Shown here: positions 24,000 to 32,630 of the stretch, piece after piece | Numbering within the stretch: the stretch's first letter is position 1 | Layout of the letters: the number at the start of each line of letters is the position of its first letter | Assembly (NCBI GenBank): GCA_947165485.1 | Contig: CAMVAP010000008.1 | Coordinates: 1-64,000, forward strand | Reading direction: 5' to 3' | Origin: an uncultured Prevotellaceae bacterium | GTDB lineage: Bacteria > Bacteroidota > Bacteroidia > Bacteroidales > Muribaculaceae | DNA length: 64,000 nucleotides | Program-made: the position numbers and the translations under genes | Notes under the pieces: generated by a model | Told to the model about the DNA's origin: nothing | The model's input: only the letters and a program-made list of their open reading frames with translations | Database searches by the model: none

Positions 24000-25742
24000 T
24001 CATGTGGTGGTAAGAATGATGTCGATGATTGTAGAAATATCTCCCACGCTCACCTCTCCATCCTGGTCCACATCGGCACGCTGTAACAGGTCATCATCCA
24101 CAGTGGAGCTCAAGAGAACATCAACCAGGAGGGCAATGTCATTAACATTCACCTCGTTGTCATCGTTCACATCCCCCCTGATCGCCACGGCCTCTTTCTT
24201 GAACGTGTTTTCATCCAAATAGGTGATGCGGCGTCGTATCCAATCGCCCACATACTGGAACTCGCTATCAAAGTCGAGGTTGCGTCCACTGAGGTCGGTA
24301 CTGCGGTCAAACATCAGCTCTTCACGTGAAAGAGCGCCGGTGTGACTCAAGAATTCATAATGGGTGAAGAAGCGCTGAATCAAGCTGTCGGGGTTCAATA
24401 AATCATTGTCACGCAGCTGCCAGTAGCGATCATTGACTTGCTTGCGGAAAACAGGCCATTCCATGAGGCGACCAAACAAACGGTTGCCCGCCAACTCCGA
24501 GACATCGGTCAATTCGTTCTCGGGCGCTACCGACGGGCTATGGTAATAGCCATCCACGTTGGTCCAGTTTTGGCCCATGACCGCATCAAGATCCCACACG
24601 GCGAGTGTGAGCTTCTTATCGACGGCCCCGTCATAGCATCCCCAGATGATATTCTTGGCCGTGTTGTCCGAAGCCAGCAACACGTTGATAAACACATAGT
24701 AATCCACCAGGACGGGCAGATCGAAATACTCGCCCACGTGTTGACGGAAGGTCGCGTCGTCACTGTTCTGCACAAACTCGATAGCATCGCTCAGGATGTG
24801 ATAATCGGTTGGGGAAACATCCTCCAGATTGGGGTACTCCAACTCAAACTCGCCCCAATTTTCCTCCAGGTTACTATAGGTCGAGTCGGCGGCAAAGAGC
24901 GTCTGCCATGTGGCCTCCTTGGCCTTCCATAGCATACCGTGGAACTCTCCCACAGCGTCGTCATACTTCTTGAGTTTCAACTGCTTGCGGTCCATGTACT
25001 CTGAGAAGTCGCAGAATCCCCTATAGTTGTCGTTATCATAATACTCGACAAAGAAGCTGCGCACATAGGATCGGGCGTTAGGTTGCACGTCGGCGTAATA
25101 GGGTTTATTCTCCATGTCCACCCACAATTCATTGGACACCTTGTTGCGTATTCTTCCCATATCGATCACATTGCCATTCAATCGCCAGTGGTTGTCCTTG
25201 CGCAGGCCATTAAAGGAGACCTCCATCTTCCCCAGCGTGTCATCCAGGAACTTGATGTGGTAATTGTGCTTCTTGTACCAGGGTCGGTTGGTCGATGAGC
25301 CGGCCCACTTGATTTTGGCCTTCATCCTGCGGGTGATAGTGTCCTCAGGAACCTGCATCAAGACCTCGCCCACATGATAGTCTTCATCGATCTTTCCCAC
25401 GAGTTTAACCACCGGCAGGTGGGTAAAACGGAGTTTAGCGGGCCAATAAGAACCGTTGCAGCGATAGAGGAAAGTATAGACGGTGTCACCACTGATCTTG
25501 GGAATCCACAAGCGATCGGTAATATGATATCCATCCATGCCCACCCAACCGATCGAATCATCGGCGGCAAACCGGAACGTGTGGGATTTTCCGAACATGT
25601 CCTCGGGCAGGCTCACCAGGAGGATATAGTCGTTTCTATTATAAAACGGCCTTTTCCCGTCCAACGTGAACTGCGCACTCATCCACTGCACGCAACACAA
25701 TACAGATAATATACAAATCAATCGAAGTTTCATAATCGTCAT
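24000..25742 (-). CDS. CotH-like kinase-family secreted protein with C-terminal dockerin-like repeats
   Basis: A 580-residue exported protein (signal peptide KLRLICILSVLCCVQWMSA-Q). Residues 25-130 form a beta-rich N-terminal module. About 130-500 is a CotH domain, an atypical protein-kinase fold first known from a spore coat protein: WAGSSTNRPWYKKHNYHIKF, LRKDNHWRLNG, NELWVD, the YVFINVLLASDNTAKNII segment and VWDLDAVMG, which carries the metal-binding aspartates. The C-terminus (525-580) has two calcium-loop repeats, GDVNDDNEVNVNDIALLVD and ADVDQDGEVSVGDISTIID, of the type I dockerin kind. Substrate unknown; secretion suggests modification of surface or extracellular proteins. Last gene of the folP-cdaA operon, 25 bp after its paralogue. 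Confidence 0.83.
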   Translation of the reverse strand: MTIMKLRLICILSVLCCVQWMSAQFTLDGKRPFYNRNDYILLVSLPEDMFGKSHTFRFAADDSIGWVGMDGYHITDRLWIPKISGDTVYTFLYRCNGSYWPAKLRFTHLPVVKLVGKIDEDYHVGEVLMQVPEDTITRRMKAKIKWAGSSTNRPWYKKHNYHIKFLDDTLGKMEVSFNGLRKDNHWRLNGNVIDMGRIRNKVSNELWVDMENKPYYADVQPNARSYVRSFFVEYYDNDNYRGFCDFSEYMDRKQLKLKKYDDAVGEFHGMLWKAKEATWQTLFAADSTYSNLEENWGEFELEYPNLEDVSPTDYHILSDAIEFVQNSDDATFRQHVGEYFDLPVLVDYYVFINVLLASDNTAKNIIWGCYDGAVDKKLTLAVWDLDAVMGQNWTNVDGYYHSPSVAPENELTDVSELAGNRLFGRLMEWPVFRKQVNDRYWQLRDNDLLNPDSLIQRFFTHYEFLSHTGALSREELMFDRSTDLSGRNLDFDSEFQYVGDWIRRRITYLDENTFKKEAVAIRGDVNDDNEVNVNDIALLVDVLLSSTVDDDLLQRADVDQDGEVSVGDISTIIDIILTTT

Positions 25743-25767
25743 TCTTTCTTATTTATATTATCCACAC

Positions 25768-27510
25768 CTACCACTCGGTGAGGAGCAGGTCAACCAAACC
25801 GGTCAAGTCGGCAATATCCACATTACCATCGGTTACGAGATCGGCATTCCTACGATTGATAGGTCCATTTCCACTCAGCAAATAATCCACCATCGCCGTG
25901 ATATCCATAATGCCCACAACTCCATCACCATTCACGTCGCCATACAGGCACGGGATGGCAAAGGTATTCTCGTCCAGATACTTGATGCGACGCTGAATCC
26001 AGTCACAGGCATAGGCAAACTCTCCAGGGAAGTCGAGCTCGCGGTAAGCAATGTCATTATCACCCGACCACCGCTCGGTCTCGCGGGCGAGTGCCCCGGT
26101 TGCTTCCAGATTGTTGTAGATTGCCGCATAGCGTTCAATGAGGCTGTCGGGATGAAGGACGGTATTCCTCAGTTCCCAATAGCGCTCTTTGGCCCGATCA
26201 AGGAATGAGGGCATCGACTTGAGTCGCATGAACAAGCGATTGCGCCACATGATACTGAAGCGCAGATTCTCCTGCTCAAAATCCACCTCGGGCTGAATCT
26301 CGGGAGCATGATAAAAGCCCTCGCCATCATACCAATGCTGCCCAACGGTGGCTTCAAGGTCCCACACCGACAAGGTTAATTTCTTGTCAACAGCACTGTC
26401 ATAGCAACCCCATATAATGTTCTTGCTCACATTATCCAGCGCAAACAGCGTGTGGATAAACACATAGTAATCGACAAGTACCGGGAGGTCAAAGAAATCG
26501 CCCACTTGTGACTCAAAGGTTGCCGAGTCACTATTAGCGACAAACTTGACCGCATTGGCCAGCACACTGTAGTCGGTGGGTGACACTTCATCAAAATCGG
26601 GATACATCAAGTCAAAACCGCCCCAGTTGTCCTGCGTATTGTTGACCGTGGTGGGCTTGATAAACAAGGTCTGGTCGGTTGCATCTTTCCCCTTCCACAT
26701 CAGACCATGGAATTGACCAGTCGCGTCATCATACTTCTTGAGCTTCATCTGCTTGCGGTCAAGGAATTCAGCCATGTCAAAGAAGCCCATGTACACCCCG
26801 TTCAAGAACATCTCGACATGCTGTCCACGGGAATAGGAACGGGCGTTGGGCTGCTTGTCGGCATAATAACACTGGGTGCCAAAATCGGCCCACAAGCCAT
26901 GAGCCGCCTTGTTGCGGAAGCGCAGCATATCCACAATACCCGCGTCCAGTCGCCAGTGATTATCCTTGCGCAGGCCAAAGAAAGACACATCCATCTTCTC
27001 CCCGTTCTCGTCCACAAACTTGATGTGGAAGTTGTGCTTGTGGATCCGGTCATGGGTTGTGGTGCCTCCTGCCCACTTGATGCGGGCCTGGTAATCCTGA
27101 GATGCGTGTTCATCGGGCAACGTCACCTTGACCTGCCCCAGTGAATACTCGTTGTTGAATTGACCCGTGAGTTCAACGATGGGAAGATAGGTAAACCTCA
27201 AGCGAGACTCAACAATGGATCCACCATGGGAGACAAAGATCGGATAAGACACTTCGCCGTCAACCAGGGGCAGGTCCACAACGGTTTTCACTTGGCGGTT
27301 ACCGATAAACACCATCTTCACCGAGTCATCGATCTCGACACTGGCATGATAGTCCTGTCCAAAGGCTGACTGTGGCACGGTGAGCAGGTAAGTATTGGTG
27401 AGCGGGTCATACACTGGCCGCCGCCCATCAATCGACAGCTGGGCATTGGCTGTGCCGACGCCCAACATCAACAACAAGAACAATAATGATGATTTAACCC
27501 TAAAATTCAT
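25768..27510 (-). CDS. CotH-like kinase-family secreted protein with C-terminal dockerin-like repeats (paralogue)
   Basis: A 580-residue paralogue of the next gene in the operon, with the same order: signal peptide (SLLFLLLMLGVGTANA-Q), beta module (25-130), CotH domain and dockerin-like C-terminus (GDVNGDGVVGIMDITAMVD and ADLVTDGNVDIADLTGLVD). Shared blocks include LRKDNHWRLD, DRKQMKLKKYDDATGQFHG, DLPVLVDYYVFI and KNIIWGCYDSAVDKKLTLSV. The metal-site motif reads VWDLEATVG, with Glu where the sister has Asp, so activity may differ. The second dockerin repeat lacks one typical Asp. Its start overlaps the DUF3109 stop by 4 bp, so translation is coupled to the operon. The pair arose by tandem duplication and has diverged substantially. 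Confidence 0.83.
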   Translation of the reverse strand: MNFRVKSSLLFLLLMLGVGTANAQLSIDGRRPVYDPLTNTYLLTVPQSAFGQDYHASVEIDDSVKMVFIGNRQVKTVVDLPLVDGEVSYPIFVSHGGSIVESRLRFTYLPIVELTGQFNNEYSLGQVKVTLPDEHASQDYQARIKWAGGTTTHDRIHKHNFHIKFVDENGEKMDVSFFGLRKDNHWRLDAGIVDMLRFRNKAAHGLWADFGTQCYYADKQPNARSYSRGQHVEMFLNGVYMGFFDMAEFLDRKQMKLKKYDDATGQFHGLMWKGKDATDQTLFIKPTTVNNTQDNWGGFDLMYPDFDEVSPTDYSVLANAVKFVANSDSATFESQVGDFFDLPVLVDYYVFIHTLFALDNVSKNIIWGCYDSAVDKKLTLSVWDLEATVGQHWYDGEGFYHAPEIQPEVDFEQENLRFSIMWRNRLFMRLKSMPSFLDRAKERYWELRNTVLHPDSLIERYAAIYNNLEATGALARETERWSGDNDIAYRELDFPGEFAYACDWIQRRIKYLDENTFAIPCLYGDVNGDGVVGIMDITAMVDYLLSGNGPINRRNADLVTDGNVDIADLTGLVDLLLTEW

Positions 27511-28088
27511 GACAAATATTCTTTTATATATAGTTCACAATTGGCTACTAACGTGTCGTACCATTGTTGTCCGTAACGCTCAATCAATGGTTCCTTCAAG
27601 AACTGATACAGGCGGATGCCTTCACGGCGCCCCAACACCTCGGCACATTTACAGATTTTCCAGCGGTCAAAGTTTACAGCATCATAACCCGGATAGCGCT
27701 TGATGCGCACGGGATAAAGATAACATGAGAGCGGTTTGCGCCACTTGATGCGTCCCTCACGGAAAGCCTTCTCGATGGCACACAAGCACATGCCACCGCG
27801 CTCATAGGTGGTAAAGACACAGTTGGCTCCACCCACGAGTTGTGTTACCAGTTCACCCTCGATGTCAACATAGGCGACACCGTGTTCCTTGATTTGCTCC
27901 TGAGCCTGTGGCAAGAGGTCATCCCACACCTCGGGCAAGATTTCCTTCAACTGCTGGTATTCCTCCTCGGTCAATGGTGCACCCGAGTCCCCCTCGATGC
28001 AACATGCGCCCAGGCAGGACTCCAGGTCACAGCAAAAGAATCGCTCCACTAAATCCAGGCTCACTAATGTTCCGTCAATATCAAACAT
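27507..28088 (-). CDS. DUF3109 family cysteine-rich protein
   Basis: A 193-residue cytoplasmic protein starting MFDIDGTLVSLDLVERFFCC. It carries the DUF3109 cysteine pattern C19-C20-D-L-x-x-C-x-G-x-C-C near the N-terminus, and CVF...GMCLCAIE, PLSCYLYP and CKCAEV further in, resembling YkgJ-type zinc/iron-cluster proteins. The many conserved cysteines suggest metal binding, but no activity is established. It lies 5 bp after cdaA and overlaps the first CotH gene by 4 bp, so it is made with the c-di-AMP cyclase. The family is widespread in Bacteroidales. Confidence 0.85.
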   Translation of the reverse strand: MFDIDGTLVSLDLVERFFCCDLESCLGACCIEGDSGAPLTEEEYQQLKEILPEVWDDLLPQAQEQIKEHGVAYVDIEGELVTQLVGGANCVFTTYERGGMCLCAIEKAFREGRIKWRKPLSCYLYPVRIKRYPGYDAVNFDRWKICKCAEVLGRREGIRLYQFLKEPLIERYGQQWYDTLVANCELYIKEYLS

Positions 28089-28093
28089 GAGTT

Positions 28094-28879
28094 CTATTCA
28101 TTCTCAACGAGTGCCGATAGAGCGTGCTCCAGATCGGTGCTCGACAGATTCAAGTGCAATTCGCCCTTGTGGGCATAAGAGATACGGCCAGTTTCCTCAC
28201 TCACCACGATGGCGATAGCGTCACTTGCCTGGGCAATGCCCTTGGCCGATCGATGACGCAGACCCAGATAACGCGGAATGTTGGTATCGTGAGACACTGG
28301 CAAAATGCAACCGGCACTCATGATCTTGCTGCCAGCAATGATCAGGGCGCCATCATGCAATGGACTGTTCTTGAAAAAGATATTCTCGATCAATCGTGAA
28401 TTAATGTCGGCATTGATCATGTCACCCGTGCGCTCATAGTCGGTCAACGGGATGGTCTGCTGGATGACGATGAGGGCACCGGTCTTGGTCTTGGCCATGT
28501 TCATGCAGGCATACACCACTGGCAAGATCCACTTCTTGGCTTCATCGACTTCGGCCTTGGACTTGAAAATCTTCTCAAAGATCTTGAGCCCTCGTCTGGA
28601 ACCCAATTCGGTCAAGAAGCGCTTGATCTCGTCCTGGAACAAGATGACCAGAATGAACAGGCCAATGTCGATAAACTTATCCATGATAGTCCCGATGAGG
28701 CGCATGTCCATGATCTTGTACATCACCACCCATGCCACGACAAACGCCAGCACGCCCACAAAGATGTCGAGCGAGCCCGAGTCCTTCATCGTGCGGTAGA
28801 GATAGAACAGCAAGGTTGCCACCAGCAGGATGTCAATAAGGTCCTTGATGCTGAAAAGTGCGAATAATGAACTTCCCAT
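28094..28879 (-). CDS. cdaA: Diadenylate cyclase (CdaA)
   Basis: Makes cyclic di-AMP from two ATP. The 261-residue protein has three N-terminal transmembrane helices (about 10-28, 36-56, 62-82) and a cytoplasmic DAC domain (about 100-261) with the catalytic D176-G177-A178 motif (PLHDGALI) and R208-H209-R210 (LGLRHRSA). This is the CdaA architecture (membrane-bound, about 270 aa). c-di-AMP usually controls potassium and osmolyte balance and cell-wall homeostasis. It is co-transcribed with folP upstream (15-bp gap) and DUF3109 downstream (5-bp gap). The familiar cdaR-glmM neighbours of Firmicutes are absent. Confidence 0.95.
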   Translation of the reverse strand: MGSSLFALFSIKDLIDILLVATLLFYLYRTMKDSGSLDIFVGVLAFVVAWVVMYKIMDMRLIGTIMDKFIDIGLFILVILFQDEIKRFLTELGSRRGLKIFEKIFKSKAEVDEAKKWILPVVYACMNMAKTKTGALIVIQQTIPLTDYERTGDMINADINSRLIENIFFKNSPLHDGALIIAGSKIMSAGCILPVSHDTNIPRYLGLRHRSAKGIAQASDAIAIVVSEETGRISYAHKGELHLNLSSTDLEHALSALVENE

Positions 28880-28894
28880 GTTATCTTAAAGTGA

Positions 28895-29794
28895 TTACTT
28901 TGCTATAGGTTTATACCCGATTATTGATTGATTCATATCGATGGCACCATGCTCATGAACCATCATCGTTAGTTTCACAGCCTGAACCGCAGCCTTCACG
29001 TCATGCACGCGCAGGATGTGAGCGCCTTGCAGCAGGGCAATGGTGTTGACAACCGTCGTGCCGTTGAGTGCTTCGTCGGCAGTGCAGTCGAGGGGAGTGT
29101 AAATCATGCGCTTGCGTGACACACCCACCAGCAGCGGGGCATTAAGCGCTTGGAAGGCGTTGAGACGTGCCAGCAGCTCATAATTCTGCTCCACGGTCTT
29201 GGCAAACCCGAATCCCGGATCGGCAATCACATCGGCAACACCCATCTGGTGAAGTTTATCGATGCGGCGAGCCATCCACTGCAACACATCGGTTGTGACA
29301 TCCTGGTAATCGGTCATTGACGACATGGTCTGGGGGGTGCCACGCATGTGCATGAGCACATAGGGGACATGCAACCCGGCTATCGTGTCAAACATATCCT
29401 CGTCGAGGGTGCCACCCGAGATGTCATTGATGATGTTGGCGCCCCACTCTACCACACAACGGCGTGCCACGGCGGCACGATAAGTATCCACCGAGAGCAC
29501 CACTTCGGGAGCCACGCGGCGGATGATGCCCAGCGCCCACTGCAAGCGTTCCATCTCTTGCTGTGCGTCCACCTGCTCGCTGCCAGGACGTGTTGAGCAG
29601 GCTCCCACATCGATGACATCGGCACCATCGGCAATCATTGCCCTCGTGCGATAGACAAGAGCCTGTTCATCAGCGATGCGGCTACCACGATAGAAGGAGT
29701 CGGGAGTAACATTGATGATGCCCATCACCCATGGTCGGTCGATGGTCACAAGTCGCCCTTTCAGGTTCAGGGTGTATGTCTTGAACGGCTGCAT
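28895..29794 (-). CDS. folP: Dihydropteroate synthase
   Basis: Condenses 6-hydroxymethyl-dihydropterin pyrophosphate with p-aminobenzoate to give dihydropteroate, the sulfonamide-target step of folate synthesis. The TIM-barrel signatures are complete: GIINVTPDSF (26-35), IDVGACSTRPG (61-71, where Gly-Ala replaces the usual Gly-Gly/Ala-Glu pattern), the NDISGG strand, the MHMRGTP loop and DPGFGFAKTVEQN, with the C-terminal ILRVHDV. 299 aa is slightly longer than average. First gene of the folP-cdaA-DUF3109-CotH-CotH operon; a -7 element at 29,821-29,828 gives a leader of about 20 nt. Confidence 0.95.
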   Translation of the reverse strand: MQPFKTYTLNLKGRLVTIDRPWVMGIINVTPDSFYRGSRIADEQALVYRTRAMIADGADVIDVGACSTRPGSEQVDAQQEMERLQWALGIIRRVAPEVVLSVDTYRAAVARRCVVEWGANIINDISGGTLDEDMFDTIAGLHVPYVLMHMRGTPQTMSSMTDYQDVTTDVLQWMARRIDKLHQMGVADVIADPGFGFAKTVEQNYELLARLNAFQALNAPLLVGVSRKRMIYTPLDCTADEALNGTTVVNTIALLQGAHILRVHDVKAAVQAVKLTMMVHEHGAIDMNQSIIGYKPIAK

Positions 29795-29820
29795 GATGGC
29801 TCAACGCTCTTTTTAACCTG

Positions 29821-29859
29821 CAAAGTTACAAAAGATTTCCGAAAAATGCCTTACCTTTG
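29821..29859. promoter_or_regulatory. Divergent -7 elements between folP and murI
   Basis: Minus-strand TAACTTTG (29828 to 29821) serves folP; plus-strand TACCTTTG (29852-29859) serves murI. Both are exact consensus; neither has a TTTG at the best spacing. Confidence 0.6.
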
Positions 29860-29879
29860 CACTATATTAACGATTAGAC

Positions 29880-30728
29880 ATGATATCAACGATACATAAC
29901 ATGGATATTGATAAAGCCCCCATCGGGGTTTTTGACTCGGGATTTGGAGGGCTAACGATCCTGCGTGACATCAGGAAACGGCTGTCACAATATGACTACC
30001 TGTTTGTGGGCGACAATGCGCGGGCACCCTATGGCACGCGGTCACGCGAACTGGTCTATGAATTCACACTCCAAGCGGTAAAACACCTGTTTGCCCAGGG
30101 CTGCCATCTCATTATCCTGGCATGTAACACGGCATCGGCTGAGGCGTTGCGCACCATCCAGCAGCAAGACCTCCCCACCCTAGCCCCCGACCGCCGCGTG
30201 CTGGGTGTCGTGCGGCCCACCGTCGAGAAAGTGGGCGAGCTCACGCACACGGGGCATATCGGGGTATTCGGCACGCCGGGCACCATCGCCAGTCGCAGCT
30301 ACAACATCGAGATTGAGGAAATGTATCCCGGCTACAAGGTTCACGGCCACGCCTGCCCCATGTGGGTGCCGCTGGTCGAGAACCGCGAGAGCGGGGGCGA
30401 CGGAGCCGACTACTTTGTCAAGAAGGACATTGACCTGCTCATGAGCGAATGTCCCGACATCGACACGGTCATCCTGGGTTGTACACACTATCCGCTGCTC
30501 ATCGACAAGATCAACCGGTACACGCCACAGGGCGTGAACATCATCCAGCAGGGTCCTATCGTGGCCGACAGTCTGGCTGATTACCTGCAACGTCATCCCG
30601 AGATCGAGCGTCACTGCAGCAAGGGCGGCTCCTGCCGGTACTTCACGACCGAGGACCCTGACCATTTTTCACCACTGGCCAGCGTGTTTGTCAATGAGCC
30701 CGTCAAAGCCCAGCGCATCATTCTGTAG
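29880..30728 (+). CDS. murI: Glutamate racemase
   Basis: Converts L-glutamate to D-glutamate for peptidoglycan, cofactor-independent. Motifs: D19-S20-G-F-G-G-L near the N-terminus (catalytic acid/base support), ACNTASAEA with C82, and ILGCTHYPLL with C201 and H203, the two catalytic cysteines being present. The length of 282 aa is typical. The ATG at 29880 lies about 14 nt after the predicted transcript start; the second ATG at 29901 is an alternative and is closer to the conserved core. Single gene, divergent from folP and convergent with the glycine-zipper lipoprotein. No terminator hairpin with a T-run is obvious in 30,729-30,884. Confidence 0.95.
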   Translation: MISTIHNMDIDKAPIGVFDSGFGGLTILRDIRKRLSQYDYLFVGDNARAPYGTRSRELVYEFTLQAVKHLFAQGCHLIILACNTASAEALRTIQQQDLPTLAPDRRVLGVVRPTVEKVGELTHTGHIGVFGTPGTIASRSYNIEIEEMYPGYKVHGHACPMWVPLVENRESGGDGADYFVKKDIDLLMSECPDIDTVILGCTHYPLLIDKINRYTPQGVNIIQQGPIVADSLADYLQRHPEIERHCSKGGSCRYFTTEDPDHFSPLASVFVNEPVKAQRIIL

Positions 30729-30884
30729 CGCGGTCTCTAGCCTCATCTGACGGAACTACCCCACTGTTAGTCAAGCTGTGTATAGTAATTGACAGCCAGA
30801 TCATTTGATTGAGTTTCGTTCAAGTAATTAGTGTCTATTTATCAAATAGTTACACACCCACTTGAGATTGTACCCGATGAGCGG

Positions 30885-31535
30885 CTATCGGTGGTTGGTG
30901 CGCAGCTGGAAGGAGCGCATGGTGTAGAGTTTGTCGCCGTCCGAGAAGCCGATTGAGAAGTCGGCAGTGCCGTTCTTCAATTTCCTGGTGGCGATGACCT
31001 CGCTCTGATAGCGCACAGCCTTGCCAGGAGCCAACTCCTTGATGATGGCTGTGGGTGAGAGGTAGATTTCCTTGGTACCGCTGACGGTGATCACCGGGGC
31101 GATGTCATAGACATAGTCACGGCCCGTGTTGCGGATGATGAACACCAGGCGGGCATGTTCCTCGGCATCCAGAGCACGGTTATTGTTGTCATCAACAAAG
31201 CGCAGTTCCTCAATGTCGAGGCTGGCATAGGGGCTGTAGGCATTGTTCTGGCGGTAATCATCGGTGCCATACTCATAGTAGTAGTCCGACGAGCGGTAGT
31301 TGCCGTCATCGGTCTTGGGGGCAGTTGCCGCAGCGCCAATCATGCCGCCCACGGCCATACCGACAACAGTACCCAGGTTATGCCCACGCGGGCCGTCGGC
31401 GATGCCGCCGATGGCCGAACCAAACATTCCACCCAGCGAGGCTCCCGTTGTGGCACCATAGAATTGACTCATCGACTGGCAACTCGACAAGAGAAGGGCG
31501 GTTGCCGTGAGCCCCAGAATAACACTCTTCTTCAT
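30885..31535 (-). CDS. Glycine-zipper lipoprotein
   Basis: A 216-residue lipoprotein: signal peptide KKSVILGLTATALLLSSC with the lipobox Cys19. Residues 28-72 are a Gly/Ala-rich zipper (ATTGASLGGMFGSAIGGIAD, then LGTVVGMAVGGMIGAAATA) that could insert in or associate with a membrane. A Tyr/Asp-rich linker follows (SSDYYYEYGTDDYRQNN), then a C-terminal beta-sandwich-like domain (108-216, LDIEELRFVDDNNNRALDAEEHARL) that resembles an immunoglobulin-type fold found in Bacteroidales envelope proteins. Role unknown, probably envelope structure or stress. A promoter is visible at 31,570-31,601. Confidence 0.75.
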   Translation of the reverse strand: MKKSVILGLTATALLLSSCQSMSQFYGATTGASLGGMFGSAIGGIADGPRGHNLGTVVGMAVGGMIGAAATAPKTDDGNYRSSDYYYEYGTDDYRQNNAYSPYASLDIEELRFVDDNNNRALDAEEHARLVFIIRNTGRDYVYDIAPVITVSGTKEIYLSPTAIIKELAPGKAVRYQSEVIATRKLKNGTADFSIGFSDGDKLYTMRSFQLRTNHR

Positions 31536-31569
31536 CTTTCAGTAACTAATTTTTAGAGTTTTAATGTCG

Positions 31570-31601
31570 CTAAATTAGACATTTGCAAGAATTGTGCCAA
31601 A
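31570..31601 (-). promoter_or_regulatory. Promoter of the glycine-zipper lipoprotein gene
   Basis: TTTG (31601 to 31598), a 20-bp spacer and TAATTTAG (31577 to 31570), one base from the TAnnTTTG consensus. It gives a leader of about 28 nt. Confidence 0.65.
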
Positions 31602-31640
31602 TTTTTTCGACTAAAACAGCAATAACCTATAGCAACAGAA

Positions 31641-31762
31641 CTGTGTCATAATTCACGCCTAGAACTTTGATGGGCTTAAATGCCGAGAACCTTAAACCCG
31701 ACAAGGCTAAAGGTTCTCGAGCGATGCTCGATCAAATGTTCCAAGGGTCAATTATGACACAG
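31641..31762. repeat. 122-bp palindromic element with 52-nt arms
   Basis: Arms 31641-31692 and 31711-31762 are inverted copies of equal length. The outer 13 bases (CTGTGTCATAATT) and the inner 10 (CGAGAACCTT with its complement) match perfectly; the middle part is imperfect. The loop is 18 nt. No coding sequence, no T-run at either side. It resembles a miniature inverted-repeat element or a structured RNA rather than a simple terminator. Confidence 0.65.
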
Positions 31763-31787
31763 CCACGTTTTTATCTACCGCGGCACA

Positions 31788-32630
31788 TCAACCGTAGGTC
31801 TCGATAAGATACTTGATAAAGTTAGGATCATTGAAGTTGACCGTTCCTTCATCGGTCTGGTTCATCATGGCAATACGCTGGATGTCAACTGGCGTGAGCG
31901 AGAAGTCAAAGATGTCCAGATTCTGGATCATGCGCTCGCGGTGGGTGCTCTTGGGAATGGCAACAATGCCGCGCTGAGTGAGCCAGCGCAGGGCCACCTG
32001 AGCGGGTGTCTTGCCATATCGGGCACCTATCTCGGTCAGCACGGGGTCGGCAAACAGGTTGTTACGGCCTTGTCCCAGCGGAGCCCAGGCCATCTGCATG
32101 GTACCAAACTCGGCCAACCACGGCATAATATCATTCTGCTGCGAGAACACATTGGTTTCCAACTGATTGACCATGGGCTTCACAGCGGCCTTGAGGGCTA
32201 AATCAACAAAGCGGCCAGCCTGGAAGTTAGAGACGCCAATGGCACGCACCTTACCCAGCTCAAGGGCCTTCTCCATTGCGCGATAGGTGCCATAATAATC
32301 ACCATAAGGCTGATGAATGAGTAGCAGGTCGATGTAGTCGGTATGCAACTTGCGCAACGACTCGTCAATAGAACGGGAAGCGCGCTCCTCACCCGCATTG
32401 GAGATCCACACCTTGGTGGTAATGAACAGTTCGTTACGGGGCACGCCACTCTTGACGATGGCATTGCCCACACCCTCCTCGTTGAAATAGGCTTGTGCGG
32501 TATCGATGAGGCGATAACCCACCTCGATGGCATCGCTCACACAACGCTCACACTCCTCGGGAGACACTTGAAACACGCCGTAACCCAGCACGGGCATTTC
32601 AACGCCATTAGATAACTTGATTGTTTCCAT
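31788..32630 (-). CDS. Aldo/keto reductase
   Basis: An NADPH-dependent (alpha/beta)8 oxidoreductase of 280 residues related to the 2,5-diketo-D-gluconate reductase branch. The catalytic tetrad is present: D43, Y48 (DTAQAYFNEEG), K73 (FITTKVW) and H106 (DLLLIHQPYG). The nucleotide site PKSTHRERMIQN occurs near the C-terminus. The exact carbonyl substrate cannot be told from sequence. It lies 19 bp after the flavodoxin gene on the same strand and is probably co-transcribed from the promoter region opposite the AraC regulator, which may control both. A CAGTTGTCAGTT repeat occupies the 19-bp gap immediately before its ATG. Confidence 0.92.
   Translation of the reverse strand: METIKLSNGVEMPVLGYGVFQVSPEECERCVSDAIEVGYRLIDTAQAYFNEEGVGNAIVKSGVPRNELFITTKVWISNAGEERASRSIDESLRKLHTDYIDLLLIHQPYGDYYGTYRAMEKALELGKVRAIGVSNFQAGRFVDLALKAAVKPMVNQLETNVFSQQNDIMPWLAEFGTMQMAWAPLGQGRNNLFADPVLTEIGARYGKTPAQVALRWLTQRGIVAIPKSTHRERMIQNLDIFDFSLTPVDIQRIAMMNQTDEGTVNFNDPNFIKYLIETYG

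Noticed and set aside
30834-30848. CTATTT/AAATAG small inverted repeat between murI and the lipoprotein gene
   Set aside because: Six weak A/T pairs are expected by chance in this A/T-rich stretch.
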